Assembly (NCBI GenBank): GCA_019233055.1
Contig: JAFAMV010000224.1
Span: 1 to 39,885 of the forward strand
Reading direction: 5' to 3'
DNA length: 39,885 nucleotides
DNA from: Curvibacter sp.
GTDB taxonomy: Bacteria; Pseudomonadota; Gammaproteobacteria; Burkholderiales; Burkholderiaceae_C
The notes under the pieces were generated by a model that was not told the DNA's origin, did not search any database, and saw only the letters and a list, made by a program, of their open reading frames with translations. Every line of letters begins with the position of its first letter. Within the stretch, counting starts at the first letter, position 1. The translations under genes and the position numbers were made by a program. Positions 28,529 through 37,106 of the stretch are shown here, in pieces.

Positions 28529-31132
28529 TCAGGTCTTCTGCAGGAAGCGGGCCTCCAGGTCCTTGGGTCGCAACGGCCGCGCAAAATGGTAGCCCTGCGC
28601 GTAGGTGCACTGCATGTGCCGCAGGCGCTGGGCAATGACCTCCGACTCCACGCCTTCCGCCAGCACATGCAATCCCAGGCTGAGGGCCAGCGAGATGATG
28701 CCGCGCACGATGGCAGCGTCATCGGGGTCGTCGATCAGGTCCCGCACAAAGGATTGATCGATCTTGATCTTGTCGAACTTGAAACGACGCAGGTAGGCAA
28801 AGCTCGAATAGCCGGTGCCGAAGTCGTCGATCGACAGCTTCACCCCCAGGGCCTTGAGTTGCCGCAAGGTGCTCATCACGGCTTCACCGTCATGCAGCAG
28901 CACGCTTTCGGTGAGTTCGAGTTCCAGCTTGGCCGGATTGAGCCCCGAGGCCACCAGGGCCTCCTCCACCTGCTGCAGCACCAGCCCGTGCCGGAATTGG
29001 CGCGCCGACAGATTCACCGACATCATCAACTCGAGATGGCCCGCCTCGTGCCAGTCCTTCAGTTGCTGGGCGGCGGTCCGCAGGACCCAGCCACCCAGGG
29101 CCTCGATCAGGCCTGAATCCTCGGCCAGGGGAATGAACACGCTGGGGGCGATGGGGCCTCGCTCGGGATCGTGCCAGCGGCACAAGGCCTCGACGCCGAC
29201 CATGCGCCCGGTCCCCAATTCGATCAAGGGCTGGTACTCGAGCCGCAAGGCCTGGCTTTCGATCGCGGAACGCAGGGCCGACTCGAGTTGCAGGCGCTCC
29301 AGCGCCGCCGCGTTCATGGTGGTCGAAGCGAATTGATAGGCCGCCCGGCCGCCACGCTTGGCCTCGTAGAGCGCCGCATCCGCGCGGCCGAACAGTGCAT
29401 CGAACCCGTCGCCGTCAGATGGGAAGAGCGCAATGCCCACGGAGATGGACACATTCACCGGCAGGCCGCCCAAGGTCACCGGCCTGGCGACCGCCTGCAT
29501 CAGGCTTGAGGCCACATGGGCCGCATCCACGGTGGTCTTCACCCCGGACTGCATGAGCAGGAACTCATCGCCGCTGAGGCGCCCCACCACCGCATGCCCA
29601 CCGCCGAAGTCGCTGAGGCGCTGACCGACCTCGCGCAGCAGCTGATCGCCCGCCGCATGGCCCAGGGAATCGTTGAGGGTCTTGAAGTTGTCGACATCGA
29701 CCACCATCAGCGCCACGCCGTCGCCGTCGAGCCGCGCCCTGCTCAGTGCCAGATCCGCCCGCATCGTCACCTGGGTGCGATTGGGCAGCCCGGTGACCAC
29801 ATCCTGGGTCGAGAGGTAGGCGATCTTCTCTTCGGCCGCCTTGCGCAGGCTCAGGTCGGAGATCGCCGCCACATAGTGCGTGATCTCGCCGCTGGCGCGG
29901 TGCCGCAATGCCGAGAGATTCAACCATTGCGGGTAGACCTCGCCACTCTTGCGCCGATTCCAGACCTCGCCGCTCCAGCGGCCCTGCTGGTTGACCGCAT
30001 CCCAGATGCCGGCCAGAAAGGCCGGGTCGTGCTGACCGTCCGCCAACAGGGAATGGGTCCGCCCGATCACTTCATCTGCCGCATACCCGGTGATCTCGCT
30101 GAAAGCCAGATTCACCATCATCACCTGATGATCGGCGTCGCTGATCAGGATGCCATCGGTGCTCTGATCCAGCACCCTGCCTGCCAACTCGAGCTTGGTC
30201 GCCGCATGGCGTTGATCGGTCACGTCACGTCGGATCACCAGCATGTGCTGGCGCTCGCCGCGCCGATCAAAATTGGGCACGCGCACCACATCGAAAGACC
30301 TCAAGCCGCCCAGGCCATCGTCCAGCACCTCGGCCAGATGCGAGACCCGGCCCGACTGCCAGGTCGCCTCCTCGCTCAACGCGCTGTGCTCCAGGCTGGC
30401 GCCGGCCGCTCCGCCACAGGCCGCCAGCTCCAGATTGGTCTTGCCGATGACTTCCTTTTCAGTGAAACCGATCATGGCCAGGGCGGCCGGATTGCTGAGC
30501 AACCACCGCCCTTCACCATCCTTCAGGTAGGCCATGTCGGGAAGATGCTTGAACAGATTGCGCAACAGACGATCCCGCCCCCGGAGGGTCTGCTCCAGGT
30601 TCAGTCGCTGGCTCAGGTCGACGGCGGTCAACCACAGGCCGGGCCCGACCAGGGTCTCGGGAAAACGGGAAAAGCCCAAGCGATGCCGCCTGCCGTTCCT
30701 GGCCGTCAAGGTCCATTCGAACCCGCGTGCCATCGGTTCCAACTTGAACAAGGCCGTCAGCTTGCGTTCCAGATAGGCCGTCTCAGGACACAGCAGTTGC
30801 AGACCGAGCGAGCTGCCGGTCAAGACCGTGGGTGAATAGTCGAACATCAGCTCGCTGGCCTTGTTCCAGAAAATGATCCTGGGACGGGCCTCGTGGGACA
30901 AGGCCATGACCGGCTCCGGCCAATGCCAAAGCAGATCGCGCACGGCCGACTCTTCCTGCCCCCCGATGGCCTGATAGAGGCCGGGCGGGTCTGTTTCAAG
31001 GTCGAAGTCGAAAAAGAAATCCTCCCGACCCTCTCCCGCCACCAAGGCGTCAGGCAGAGTGGACAGGCCGGAATCGTCGGCCCCCGCGGCGTCCGACGAT
31101 CTGATGGGCAATATTGGGTCAGGCTTGCTCAT
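28529..31132 (-). CDS. PAS-PAS-PAS-GGDEF-EAL cyclic-di-GMP signalling protein
   Basis: A cytoplasmic 867-residue protein. Three PAS-like domains at about 70-175, 190-305 and 318-430 (the last is clearest: STDGILISDADHQVMMVN). GGDEF domain at about 440-600 with SGDEF at 520-524; the first Gly is Ser, a variant seen in active cyclases. No RxxD inhibitory site is visible ahead of it. EAL domain at about 615-860 with EAL at 648-650, VNLSARQF, ELTES, DDFGTG (769-774) and KIKID all intact, so phosphodiesterase activity is expected. No membrane span or signal peptide. The frame extends nine codons to a GTG at 31159; 31132 is the first ATG. Neither has a strong ribosome binding site. Confidence 0.93.
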   Translation of the reverse strand: MSKPDPILPIRSSDAAGADDSGLSTLPDALVAGEGREDFFFDFDLETDPPGLYQAIGGQEESAVRDLLWHWPEPVMALSHEARPRIIFWNKASELMFDYSPTVLTGSSLGLQLLCPETAYLERKLTALFKLEPMARGFEWTLTARNGRRHRLGFSRFPETLVGPGLWLTAVDLSQRLNLEQTLRGRDRLLRNLFKHLPDMAYLKDGEGRWLLSNPAALAMIGFTEKEVIGKTNLELAACGGAAGASLEHSALSEEATWQSGRVSHLAEVLDDGLGGLRSFDVVRVPNFDRRGERQHMLVIRRDVTDQRHAATKLELAGRVLDQSTDGILISDADHQVMMVNLAFSEITGYAADEVIGRTHSLLADGQHDPAFLAGIWDAVNQQGRWSGEVWNRRKSGEVYPQWLNLSALRHRASGEITHYVAAISDLSLRKAAEEKIAYLSTQDVVTGLPNRTQVTMRADLALSRARLDGDGVALMVVDVDNFKTLNDSLGHAAGDQLLREVGQRLSDFGGGHAVVGRLSGDEFLLMQSGVKTTVDAAHVASSLMQAVARPVTLGGLPVNVSISVGIALFPSDGDGFDALFGRADAALYEAKRGGRAAYQFASTTMNAAALERLQLESALRSAIESQALRLEYQPLIELGTGRMVGVEALCRWHDPERGPIAPSVFIPLAEDSGLIEALGGWVLRTAAQQLKDWHEAGHLELMMSVNLSARQFRHGLVLQQVEEALVASGLNPAKLELELTESVLLHDGEAVMSTLRQLKALGVKLSIDDFGTGYSSFAYLRRFKFDKIKIDQSFVRDLIDDPDDAAIVRGIISLALSLGLHVLAEGVESEVIAQRLRHMQCTYAQGYHFARPLRPKDLEARFLQKT

Positions 31133-31234
31133 AACGGCAAACACTGTAAAGGATGTCACACGTCAAAAATCACAATTCTTGGAATCCTGGCATGCCGCTG
31201 TTTGAAATGGATATTTCCGCAACAGCAAAAATAG

Positions 31235-31268
31235 AAAAAGCCCGCTATCTTTACGATAGCGGGCTTTT
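31235..31268 (-). terminator. Rho-independent terminator after tRNA-His
   Basis: GCCCGCTATC (31240-31249), TTTAC loop, GATAGCGGGC (31255-31264), flanked by five A on the left and four T on the right. On the reverse strand it follows tRNA-His by 12 bases and ends in a T run. Confidence 0.88.
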
Positions 31269-31279
31269 CATTGTCTACT

Positions 31280-31356
31280 TGGGGTGGCTGATGGGACTCG
31301 AACCCACGACGACCAGAATCACAATCTGGGACTCTACCAACTGAGCTACAGCCACC
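31280..31356 (-). tRNA. tRNA-His (GTG anticodon)
   Basis: A 77-base gene with the 5' extra G typical of tRNA-His, D-arm TAGCTCAGTTGGTAGA, anticodon stem CCAGA/TCTGG with loop ATTGTGATT (anticodon GTG), T-arm GTGGGTTCGAGTCCCAT and encoded CCA. It lies 35 bases after the ppiD stop, same strand, probably on the same transcript, with a terminator just downstream. Confidence 0.96.
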
Positions 31357-31391
31357 GCGCTAGCCTTCTATTCTATACCAAGATTCATCGC

Positions 31392-33329
31392 TCAGCCGCC
31401 AGATGCCGCATTTTCTTCGCTGGATGCGGCCGAAGGCTTGGCGGTCTTGATCTGGACCTTGAACTGGCGCGCCAGCAGTTCGTAGTAGGCCTTGGATTCC
31501 GCGCTGCTCAGGCCTTGGGCATATTGGGCACGCTCCTGCTGTCGCATGGCATCGGTGACGCCCTCACGCGGGAGCACCTTGTTCACCCGAACCACGGCAT
31601 AGCCCTGCGAGCCGAGATCGACGCCCACCAAGACCGGCAGGTTCGTGGCACGGACGCGCAGCGCCGCGTCGACCACTGCCGCCGGCTGCTTCTGGGTGGC
31701 ATCGCGCGAAATCACCAAGGCGGCGGGCAGCGCTGCCGAAGCGGGATTGGCCTTCCAGGCCGCCAGCTTTTCAGCGCCCTCCTTGCGTGCCAGTTCGGCA
31801 GAGTGCTCAGCAATCCAGAGATCCCTGACCTTGCCCTTCACCTCGTCAAAGGCCTGGGTGCGCGCAGGCGTGTAGTTGACGATGCGCGCAGAGACCAGTT
31901 GATTGGGGCCGACTTCCACCGCCTCGGTGTTGCGCTTCTTGCTGATCGAATCAGCAGCAAAAATAGCCTCCAGGACCTTCGGCTTGGCCAGCACCGGCGG
32001 CAGGCCGGGGGTCGGCAGCCGGGTCACGTCCTTGGCCGTGCGGATCTGCAGCTTCAGACGATCGGCGGCCGGCTTCAAGCTGTCGGACTGCTCATAGACC
32101 AGGTTGGTGAAGGTGTCGGCCACTTCCGCAAATTTGCGCTGGGCCTCCTGCTGCCGAACCTCGGCTTCGAGCTCCGGGCGCATCTCTTCCAGCGTCTTCT
32201 GGTGCTGGGCCTTGATGTCGGTCAGCTTGATGATGTGGTAGCCGAAATCGGATTCGACCACATCGCTGATGTCACCCTTGTTCATGGAGAACACCGCGTC
32301 CTCGAAAGGTTTGACCATGGCGCCGCGGGCGAAGAAATCGAGGTCACCGCCCTTGGCAGCCGAACCCGGATCATCCGAGTTCTTCTTGGCCAGGTCGGCA
32401 AAACTGCCGGGGTTCTTGCGCACCTCAGCCAGCAGCGCCTCGGCCTTGGCTTTGGCCTTGGCTCGGTCAGCGGCAGGGGCGTCCTTGGCTGCGGCAATCA
32501 GGATGTGGCTGGCGCGACGTTCCTCTTTCGAGGCCAGGCGGGCCGCATTCTGCTCATAGTAGGTCTTGAGATCGCCCTCGTTGACCGCGACGCTGTTCTT
32601 GATGCTGTCCACATCCAGCACCACATACTCGACATCGGCATGCTCGGCTTGTTGGAACTGTCCGGTATGGGCCTTGTAGAAAGCCTCGAGTTCGGCATCG
32701 GACGGGGTGAGGCGCGACGCATAGTCCGCCGGCTTGAATTGCGCCACCTGGATCTCTCGGTGCTCGAAGAAGGCATTGAGCGCCATGTCCGCCTGGGCCG
32801 GCGGCGCGATCACGCTGCCGGTGACGCCATTGAGAACCTGCCGGGACGACAGATCTGCCCGCACATTGGCCTCGAACGACTCCGGGGTCATGCCCTGGGC
32901 CGCGAGCAACTGCCGATAGCTGTCCACATCGAGCGAGCCATCGGGCCGCCGCAACGAGGCGATCGTGGGATTTTCCTGCAGGCTTCGAGCCAGGCGCTGA
33001 TCGCTGGCGCGCAGATGCATGTTGCCGGCCGCCACCGACAGGACCTTCTCGCGCACCAGACGCTCGAGTGTGAAATACCGTGCTTCAGGGCTCTCGAATC
33101 GCTTCACGTCGACATTGGGCATCTGCGCGCGCAGACGTTCGACTTCGTTCTTGTGAGCCACATCCCACTCGCCCTGATTGATGCTCTGACCATCGACCTT
33201 GGCGACAGCCGTGCCCTTCTCCATGGCGCGGTTGTAGCCGTCGATGCCGAACAACACAAACGAAGGGATGATCAGCAAGAATAGCGCGATCATGACGATC
33301 TTCGAGTGCTTGCGGATGGACTCAAACAT
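31392..33329 (-). CDS. ppiD: Peptidyl-prolyl cis-trans isomerase PpiD
   Basis: Inner-membrane-anchored periplasmic chaperone that assists proteins leaving the Sec translocon. The 645-residue product has an N-terminal anchor (about 12-32), a SurA-N-like chaperone region (about 35-180), a parvulin domain near 265-372 ([55 protein letters not shown]) and a C-terminal helical region. Length and order match PpiD (E. coli 623). The ATG at 33329 lies only 24 bases from a terminator hairpin, so it depends on read-through from hupB-tRNA-Val or a promoter embedded there. Confidence 0.94.
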   Translation of the reverse strand: MFESIRKHSKIVMIALFLLIIPSFVLFGIDGYNRAMEKGTAVAKVDGQSINQGEWDVAHKNEVERLRAQMPNVDVKRFESPEARYFTLERLVREKVLSVAAGNMHLRASDQRLARSLQENPTIASLRRPDGSLDVDSYRQLLAAQGMTPESFEANVRADLSSRQVLNGVTGSVIAPPAQADMALNAFFEHREIQVAQFKPADYASRLTPSDAELEAFYKAHTGQFQQAEHADVEYVVLDVDSIKNSVAVNEGDLKTYYEQNAARLASKEERRASHILIAAAKDAPAADRAKAKAKAEALLAEVRKNPGSFADLAKKNSDDPGSAAKGGDLDFFARGAMVKPFEDAVFSMNKGDISDVVESDFGYHIIKLTDIKAQHQKTLEEMRPELEAEVRQQEAQRKFAEVADTFTNLVYEQSDSLKPAADRLKLQIRTAKDVTRLPTPGLPPVLAKPKVLEAIFAADSISKKRNTEAVEVGPNQLVSARIVNYTPARTQAFDEVKGKVRDLWIAEHSAELARKEGAEKLAAWKANPASAALPAALVISRDATQKQPAAVVDAALRVRATNLPVLVGVDLGSQGYAVVRVNKVLPREGVTDAMRQQERAQYAQGLSSAESKAYYELLARQFKVQIKTAKPSAASSEENAASGG

Positions 33330-33352
33330 GGCGATCTTTCAAGTGCAAAAAG

Positions 33353-33378
33353 AAAAGGCGAACAACATGTTCGCCTTT
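33353..33378 (-). terminator. Hairpin after tRNA-Val, in front of ppiD
   Basis: AAAGGCGAACA (33354-33364), three-base loop, TGTTCGCCTTT (33368-33378): a perfect 11-base stem. On the reverse strand it is followed by TTTTCTTTTT. It ends the hupB-tRNA-Val transcript, at least partly. Confidence 0.8.
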
Positions 33379-33385
33379 GTGTCGG

Positions 33386-33461
33386 TGGTGGGTGCTGACG
33401 GGATCGAACCGCCGACCCGCGCCTTGTAAGGGCGCTGCTCTACCAGCTGAGCTAAGCACCC
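33386..33461 (-). tRNA. tRNA-Val (TAC anticodon)
   Basis: A 76-base gene: acceptor stem GGGTGCT/AGCACCC, D-arm TAGCTCAGCTGGTAGAGC, anticodon stem GCGCC/GGCGC with loop CTTACAA (anticodon TAC), T-arm with GGTTCGATCC and encoded CCA. It is 16 bases after the hupB stop on the same strand and is probably cotranscribed with hupB. Confidence 0.96.
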
Positions 33462-33477
33462 CACCTGAACCGAGTGG

Positions 33478-33750
33478 TCAGTTCAAGGCATCCTTCAATG
33501 CCTTGCCTGGACGAAACTTGGGGACTTTGGCAGCCTTGATCTTGATTGTAGCGCCAGTGCGGGGGTTGCGGCCGGTACGCGCAGCACGCTTGCCCACGGC
33601 GAAGGTGCCAAAACCCACCAACGACACGGTGCCGCCCTTCTTCAAGGTCTTCTTGACGGCTTCGATGGTCGATTCCAGGGCGCGTGCGGCAGCAGCCTTG
33701 GAAATGTCGGCGTTGCTGGCAATGTGCTCAATCAGTTCGGTCTTATTCAC
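33478..33750 (-). CDS. hupB: DNA-binding protein HU-beta
   Basis: Nucleoid-associated histone-like protein of 90 residues, which bends and compacts DNA. It begins [11 protein letters not shown], has [25 protein letters not shown] (the DNA-binding arm with RNPRTG) and ends in [16 protein letters not shown]. The start codon is GTG at 33750, with GAGGGG 6 bases upstream. The gene has a clear sigma-70 promoter and an unusually structured leader of about 128 bases. Confidence 0.97.
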   Translation of the reverse strand: MNKTELIEHIASNADISKAAAARALESTIEAVKKTLKKGGTVSLVGFGTFAVGKRAARTGRNPRTGATIKIKAAKVPKFRPGKALKDALN

Positions 33751-33804
33751 AAGGAGCCCCTCGTTCAGAAATGGAGTTGATCAGTTTGTCTCATCAAAAA
33801 TCTG

Positions 33805-33856
33805 GCCTCCCCTCAATGGCAGCATCCAGGATGCATTTGGCCATTGGGCGGGAGGC
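33805..33856 (-). promoter_or_regulatory. Long hairpin in the hupB leader
   Basis: Three nested perfect stems: GCCTCCC/GGGAGGC (33805-33811 with 33850-33856), CAATGGC/GCCATTG (33814-33820 with 33840-33846) and GCATC/GATGC (33822-33826 with 33830-33834). It lies between the predicted transcription start (near 33878) and the hupB start (33750). On the reverse strand it is followed by CAGATTTTT, so it could attenuate hupB transcription, or act as a terminator for the upstream tartrate-dehydrogenase transcript. Confidence 0.65.
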
Positions 33857-33884
33857 TTTGTTCGCAGCCAAGACTGCTGCACCG

Positions 33885-33913
33885 ATTAAAGCGATGGACC
33901 TTTCACGTGTCAA
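33885..33913 (-). promoter_or_regulatory. Sigma-70 promoter of hupB
   Basis: On the reverse strand, -35 TTGACA (33913-33908), 17-base spacer, -10 TTTAAT (33890-33885): six of six and five of six consensus bases. Predicted start near 33878. It points at hupB and precedes the leader hairpin. Confidence 0.75.
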
Positions 33914-34050
33914 TACGACTGCCCGCGTCAAAGCGGCGTGGACGCGGATTCTAGACCGATTTCAGCCGCTTCCCGGCTTGGCGCGTGGTGTTTTTCCGAC
34001 GACCTCCAAGCGGCCCGGGGCGTCGCTCGGCGCATCGGGCCGGCGCCCCG

Positions 34051-35136
34051 TCAAAGGGCTTCGGCAATGGCTCGACCCAGATCCGAGGTGCTGGCATGGC
34101 CGCCGATGTCCGGGGTGCGCGGAGCACCGCTGCCGGGCTCCAGCACCTTCTCGATGGCCCCGAGCACCGCGTCGTGCGCGTCCTTGTGCCCCAGGAATTC
34201 CAGCATCATGGCCCCGCACCAGATCTGCCCGATCGGATTGGCGATCTTCTGGCCGGCGATGTCCGGAGCCGATCCATGGACGGGCTCGAACAAGGAGGGA
34301 AAGCGGCGGTCCGGATCGAGGTTGGCGCTCGGCGCGATGCCGATGGTGCCGGTGCAGGCCGGCCCCAGATCGCTGAGGATGTCGCCGAACAGATTGCTGG
34401 CCACCACCACATCGAAGAAATCAGGCCGCTGCACGAAATGGGCCGTGAGGATGTCGATGTGGAATTTGTCGAGGCGCAGGTCCGGATAGGACTTGCCCAT
34501 TTCAGCCACGCGCTCGTCCCAATAGGGCATGGTGATGGCGATGCCATTGGATTTGGTGGCGCTGGTCAGGTGCTTCTTGGGCCGCGACTGGGCCAGATCG
34601 AATGCGAACTTCAACACCCGGTCGACACCGATGCGCGACATCACGGTCTCCTGCATCACGATCTCGCGCTCGGTGCCCGCATACATGCGCCCGCCGATGC
34701 TCGAGTACTCGCCCTCGGTGTTCTCGCGCACGATGTACATGTCGATTTCGCCGGGCTCACGCGCAGAGCCATCACGCCGCACCACCGGCGCGATGATGCC
34801 GGGCATGAGGCGCGCCGGCCGCAGATTGATGTACTGATCGAACTCGCGGCGAAACAGCAGCAGCGACCCCCACAAAGACACATGGTCGGCGATCTTGTCC
34901 GGCCAGCCGACGGCACCGAAGTAAATGGCATCGTGGCCGCCGATCTGGTCCTTCCAGTCGTCCGGCAGCATCTTGCCGTGGCGTTCGTAATAGTCCCAGC
35001 TCGAGAAATCGAAATGGTCGAACTGCAGATCGATCCCGAACTTGCTGGCCGCAGCCTCCATCACCCGCACGCCCTCGGGCATGACTTCCTTGCCGATGCC
35101 GTCCCCGGCGATGACGGCGATTCTCTTCTTGCTCAT
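34051..35136 (-). CDS. ttuC: Tartrate dehydrogenase/decarboxylase-type beta-decarboxylating dehydrogenase
   Basis: A 361-residue member of the isocitrate/isopropylmalate dehydrogenase family, closest by eye to tartrate dehydrogenase (TtuC/YeaU/DmlA), which acts on tartrate and D-malate with NAD. Signs: VIAGDGIGKEVMPEGV, the stretch SLWGSLLLFRREFDQYINLRPARLMPG, IVRENTEGEYSSIGGRMYAGTEREIV, SNLFGDILSDLGP and FEPVHGSAPDIAGQ. The usual LeuB signature is not followed, so it is not 3-isopropylmalate dehydrogenase. It starts 3 bases after the upstream hydrolase gene, so the two are probably cotranscribed. Exact substrate (tartrate, D-malate or another 2-hydroxy diacid) cannot be settled from sequence. 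Confidence 0.88.
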   Translation of the reverse strand: MSKKRIAVIAGDGIGKEVMPEGVRVMEAAASKFGIDLQFDHFDFSSWDYYERHGKMLPDDWKDQIGGHDAIYFGAVGWPDKIADHVSLWGSLLLFRREFDQYINLRPARLMPGIIAPVVRRDGSAREPGEIDMYIVRENTEGEYSSIGGRMYAGTEREIVMQETVMSRIGVDRVLKFAFDLAQSRPKKHLTSATKSNGIAITMPYWDERVAEMGKSYPDLRLDKFHIDILTAHFVQRPDFFDVVVASNLFGDILSDLGPACTGTIGIAPSANLDPDRRFPSLFEPVHGSAPDIAGQKIANPIGQIWCGAMMLEFLGHKDAHDAVLGAIEKVLEPGSGAPRTPDIGGHASTSDLGRAIAEAL

Positions 35137-35139
35137 GGT

Positions 35140-36018
35140 TCAGCTCCTGAAAAAATCCAATGCCTCTTGCAGCAGGCGCTCGGGCGCCTCTTCGGCGATG
35201 TAGTGCCCGCAAGGCAAGGCCTCGCCGGTCACAGTCGCGAAATGCTCGCGCCACAGCGCCAGCACATCAAAGCAGGCCCCGACCGCACCGTGGGCGCCCC
35301 ACAAGACCCGCAGCGGCATCTCGAGACGCTGCCGGCTGGCCAGGGTCTCGCGGTCGTGCACCAGGTCCAGCGTGGCACTGGCCCGATAGTCTTCGCAGAT
35401 GGCCTGGGCCGTGCCCGGCAGCGCGGCACAGCGCTCGTATTCAGCCAAGGCCTCGGGGGTGAAAGCCGCCAGCCCGGCATGGCGCTTGCCCATGACGCTG
35501 CGCACATAGCGCGCCGGATCGCTCTCGATGAGCGCCTCCGGCAGGGGCGGCGGCTGGATCAGGAAGAACCAATGCCAATAGGCGCGGGCAAAGGCCTCGC
35601 CGGTCTGTTCATACATGGCCAGCGTGGGCGCCACGTCAAGCAGCATCAAGCGCTGGACCGCGTCCGGATGGTCGGCCGCCAGGCGATGCGCCACCCGGGC
35701 GCCGCGGTCATGGGCCAGGACCTGGAAGTGCTCGAAACCATGGTGTGCCATCACGGCCATGGCATCCAAGGCCATCTCCCGCTTGGAATGCGGCGCATGG
35801 TCCGGCGCCGGTGCCGGCCGATCCGAATCGCCATAGCCGCGCAGGTCCATCAGCACGACGGTGAAGCGGCGGGCCAGCCCGTCGGCGACCCGATGCCACA
35901 TGGCCTGCGTCTGAGGGTGCCCATGCAGCAGCAGCAGGGCCGGACCGCTCCCGCCACGGCGGCTGTGCAAGGTCACGCCACCCCGGGTCACACGATGAAG
36001 ACTGAATTGCTCGAACAT
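35140..36018 (-). CDS. Alpha/beta hydrolase, haloacetate (fluoroacetate) dehalogenase-like
   Basis: A 292-residue cytoplasmic alpha/beta hydrolase. The nucleophile elbow is HDRGAR with Asp104 rather than Ser, which is the dehalogenase pattern. It keeps the residues I recall as essential in Rhodopseudomonas fluoroacetate dehalogenase: Asp104, Arg105, Arg108, Asp128, His149-Trp150, Tyr211 and His272, at a near-constant offset (6, then 8). Those Arg bind the carboxylate and the His/Trp/Tyr form the halide pocket in that enzyme. Substrate here is unproven; close homologues without dehalogenase activity exist. It is followed at 3 bases by the tartrate-dehydrogenase-type gene and is divergent from a LysR gene. 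Confidence 0.85.
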   Translation of the reverse strand: MFEQFSLHRVTRGGVTLHSRRGGSGPALLLLHGHPQTQAMWHRVADGLARRFTVVLMDLRGYGDSDRPAPAPDHAPHSKREMALDAMAVMAHHGFEHFQVLAHDRGARVAHRLAADHPDAVQRLMLLDVAPTLAMYEQTGEAFARAYWHWFFLIQPPPLPEALIESDPARYVRSVMGKRHAGLAAFTPEALAEYERCAALPGTAQAICEDYRASATLDLVHDRETLASRQRLEMPLRVLWGAHGAVGACFDVLALWREHFATVTGEALPCGHYIAEEAPERLLQEALDFFRS

Positions 36019-36078
36019 GCGTCAGGCGCCGCCAGGCGATAGGTTTGGAACAGGGCTGAGCGTACCGCGAAGCGAGGC

Positions 36079-36100
36079 AATAATCCGGCAATCTATTATT
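36079..36100. promoter_or_regulatory. Inverted repeat between hydrolase and LysR gene (putative LysR operator)
   Basis: AATAAT (36079-36084) and ATTATT (36095-36100) form a 6-base dyad with a 10-base spacer in the 100-base divergent gap. This fits the T-N11-A pattern of LysR sites and stands out as AT-rich. Confidence 0.45.
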
Positions 36101-36118
36101 TCCATCAAGGCAATGAAC

Positions 36119-37063
36119 ATGGACCGGTCCGATCTGGAACTGGTGCTGGCCATCCGGCAGCTTGGCAGTCTTTCCGCTGCGGCCAAATCCCTGCATCTGG
36201 CCGCGCCGGTCGTCACCAAACGGCTGGCAGCCCTGGAGGCAGGGCTTCAACTCAAATTGTTTGTCCGCACGACGCGCCGGGTCAGCGCCACCGCCGATGG
36301 CGACGTCTTCTGCCAGCATGCCGAGAAGCTGCTGCAGGGCTTCCAGGCCGCCGAAGCCGAGCTGCGCGAACGGCTGTCGGAACCCACCGGCCTGATCCGG
36401 CTTGCGGCCACCTTCGGCTTCGGCCGGCTCTGGCTCGGGCCCGCACTGGCCGAATTCCAGGCGCGCCATCCACGGCTTCAAATCCAGCTGCAATTGACCG
36501 AGCAGTTGCCCGACCTCAGCCATGAAGGTTTTGACGGCGCGATCTGGCTGTGGCATCTGACCGGACCCCGCACCTCGGAATGGGTGTCGCGTCGCCTGGC
36601 CCGCAACCAGCGCATTCTGGTCGCTGCGCCAGCGTATCTGCAACGTCACGGCCATCCCGCCAGCCCCGAGGAACTGGTCCAACACGCCTGCCTGGTGGTG
36701 CGCGAAAACGATGATGCGCAGAACCAGCGCCACGACCATTGGTCCCTGCAGGCCCAGCAGGGGCGGAACAAGGCCATCCAGCGGATCCAGGTACAAGGGC
36801 CGCTGTGCAGCAATTCAGGGGAACTGGTGCGAGACTGGTGTCTGGCGGGCCACGGCATCATGCTGCGAAGCCTCTGGGACATCGCGCCGCAGCTAGCCAA
36901 CGGCCAGTTGCAAAGGGTGCTGCCGCTCTATGCGATGCCGGACGCCGACATCCATTGGTTGATGCCCTGGCAGGCCAGAACCCCACGCCGCATCCGCCTG
37001 CTGGTCGATTTCCTGCACGACCGCTTCCGCAGCGAACCCTGGCTGCCCGCCTCGGCGCACTGA
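36119..37063 (+). CDS. LysR-family transcriptional regulator, divergent from the dehalogenase-like operon
   Basis: A 314-residue LysR-type regulator: helix-turn-helix at about 1-60 (LSAAAKSLHLAAPVVTKRLAALE), effector domain about 88-300. The product resembles the TtdR/DmlR group in layout, which would fit the neighbouring tartrate/malate-type dehydrogenase; that link is inference. The ATG at 36119 has AAGG 8 bases upstream; the ATG at 36113 is only 2 bases from it and is less likely. The open frame before it lacks LysR sequence. Confidence 0.9.
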   Translation: MDRSDLELVLAIRQLGSLSAAAKSLHLAAPVVTKRLAALEAGLQLKLFVRTTRRVSATADGDVFCQHAEKLLQGFQAAEAELRERLSEPTGLIRLAATFGFGRLWLGPALAEFQARHPRLQIQLQLTEQLPDLSHEGFDGAIWLWHLTGPRTSEWVSRRLARNQRILVAAPAYLQRHGHPASPEELVQHACLVVRENDDAQNQRHDHWSLQAQQGRNKAIQRIQVQGPLCSNSGELVRDWCLAGHGIMLRSLWDIAPQLANGQLQRVLPLYAMPDADIHWLMPWQARTPRRIRLLVDFLHDRFRSEPWLPASAH

Positions 37064-37106
37064 ACAGGGCGCGATGCTCAGACCCGGCGCACAGCGCCTG
37101 GGCGCC

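Noticed and set aside
31284..33284. 666-codon open frame on the + strand
   Set aside because: Shadow of ppiD that also runs through tRNA-His; the ppiD frame has an anchor, a parvulin domain and the correct length.
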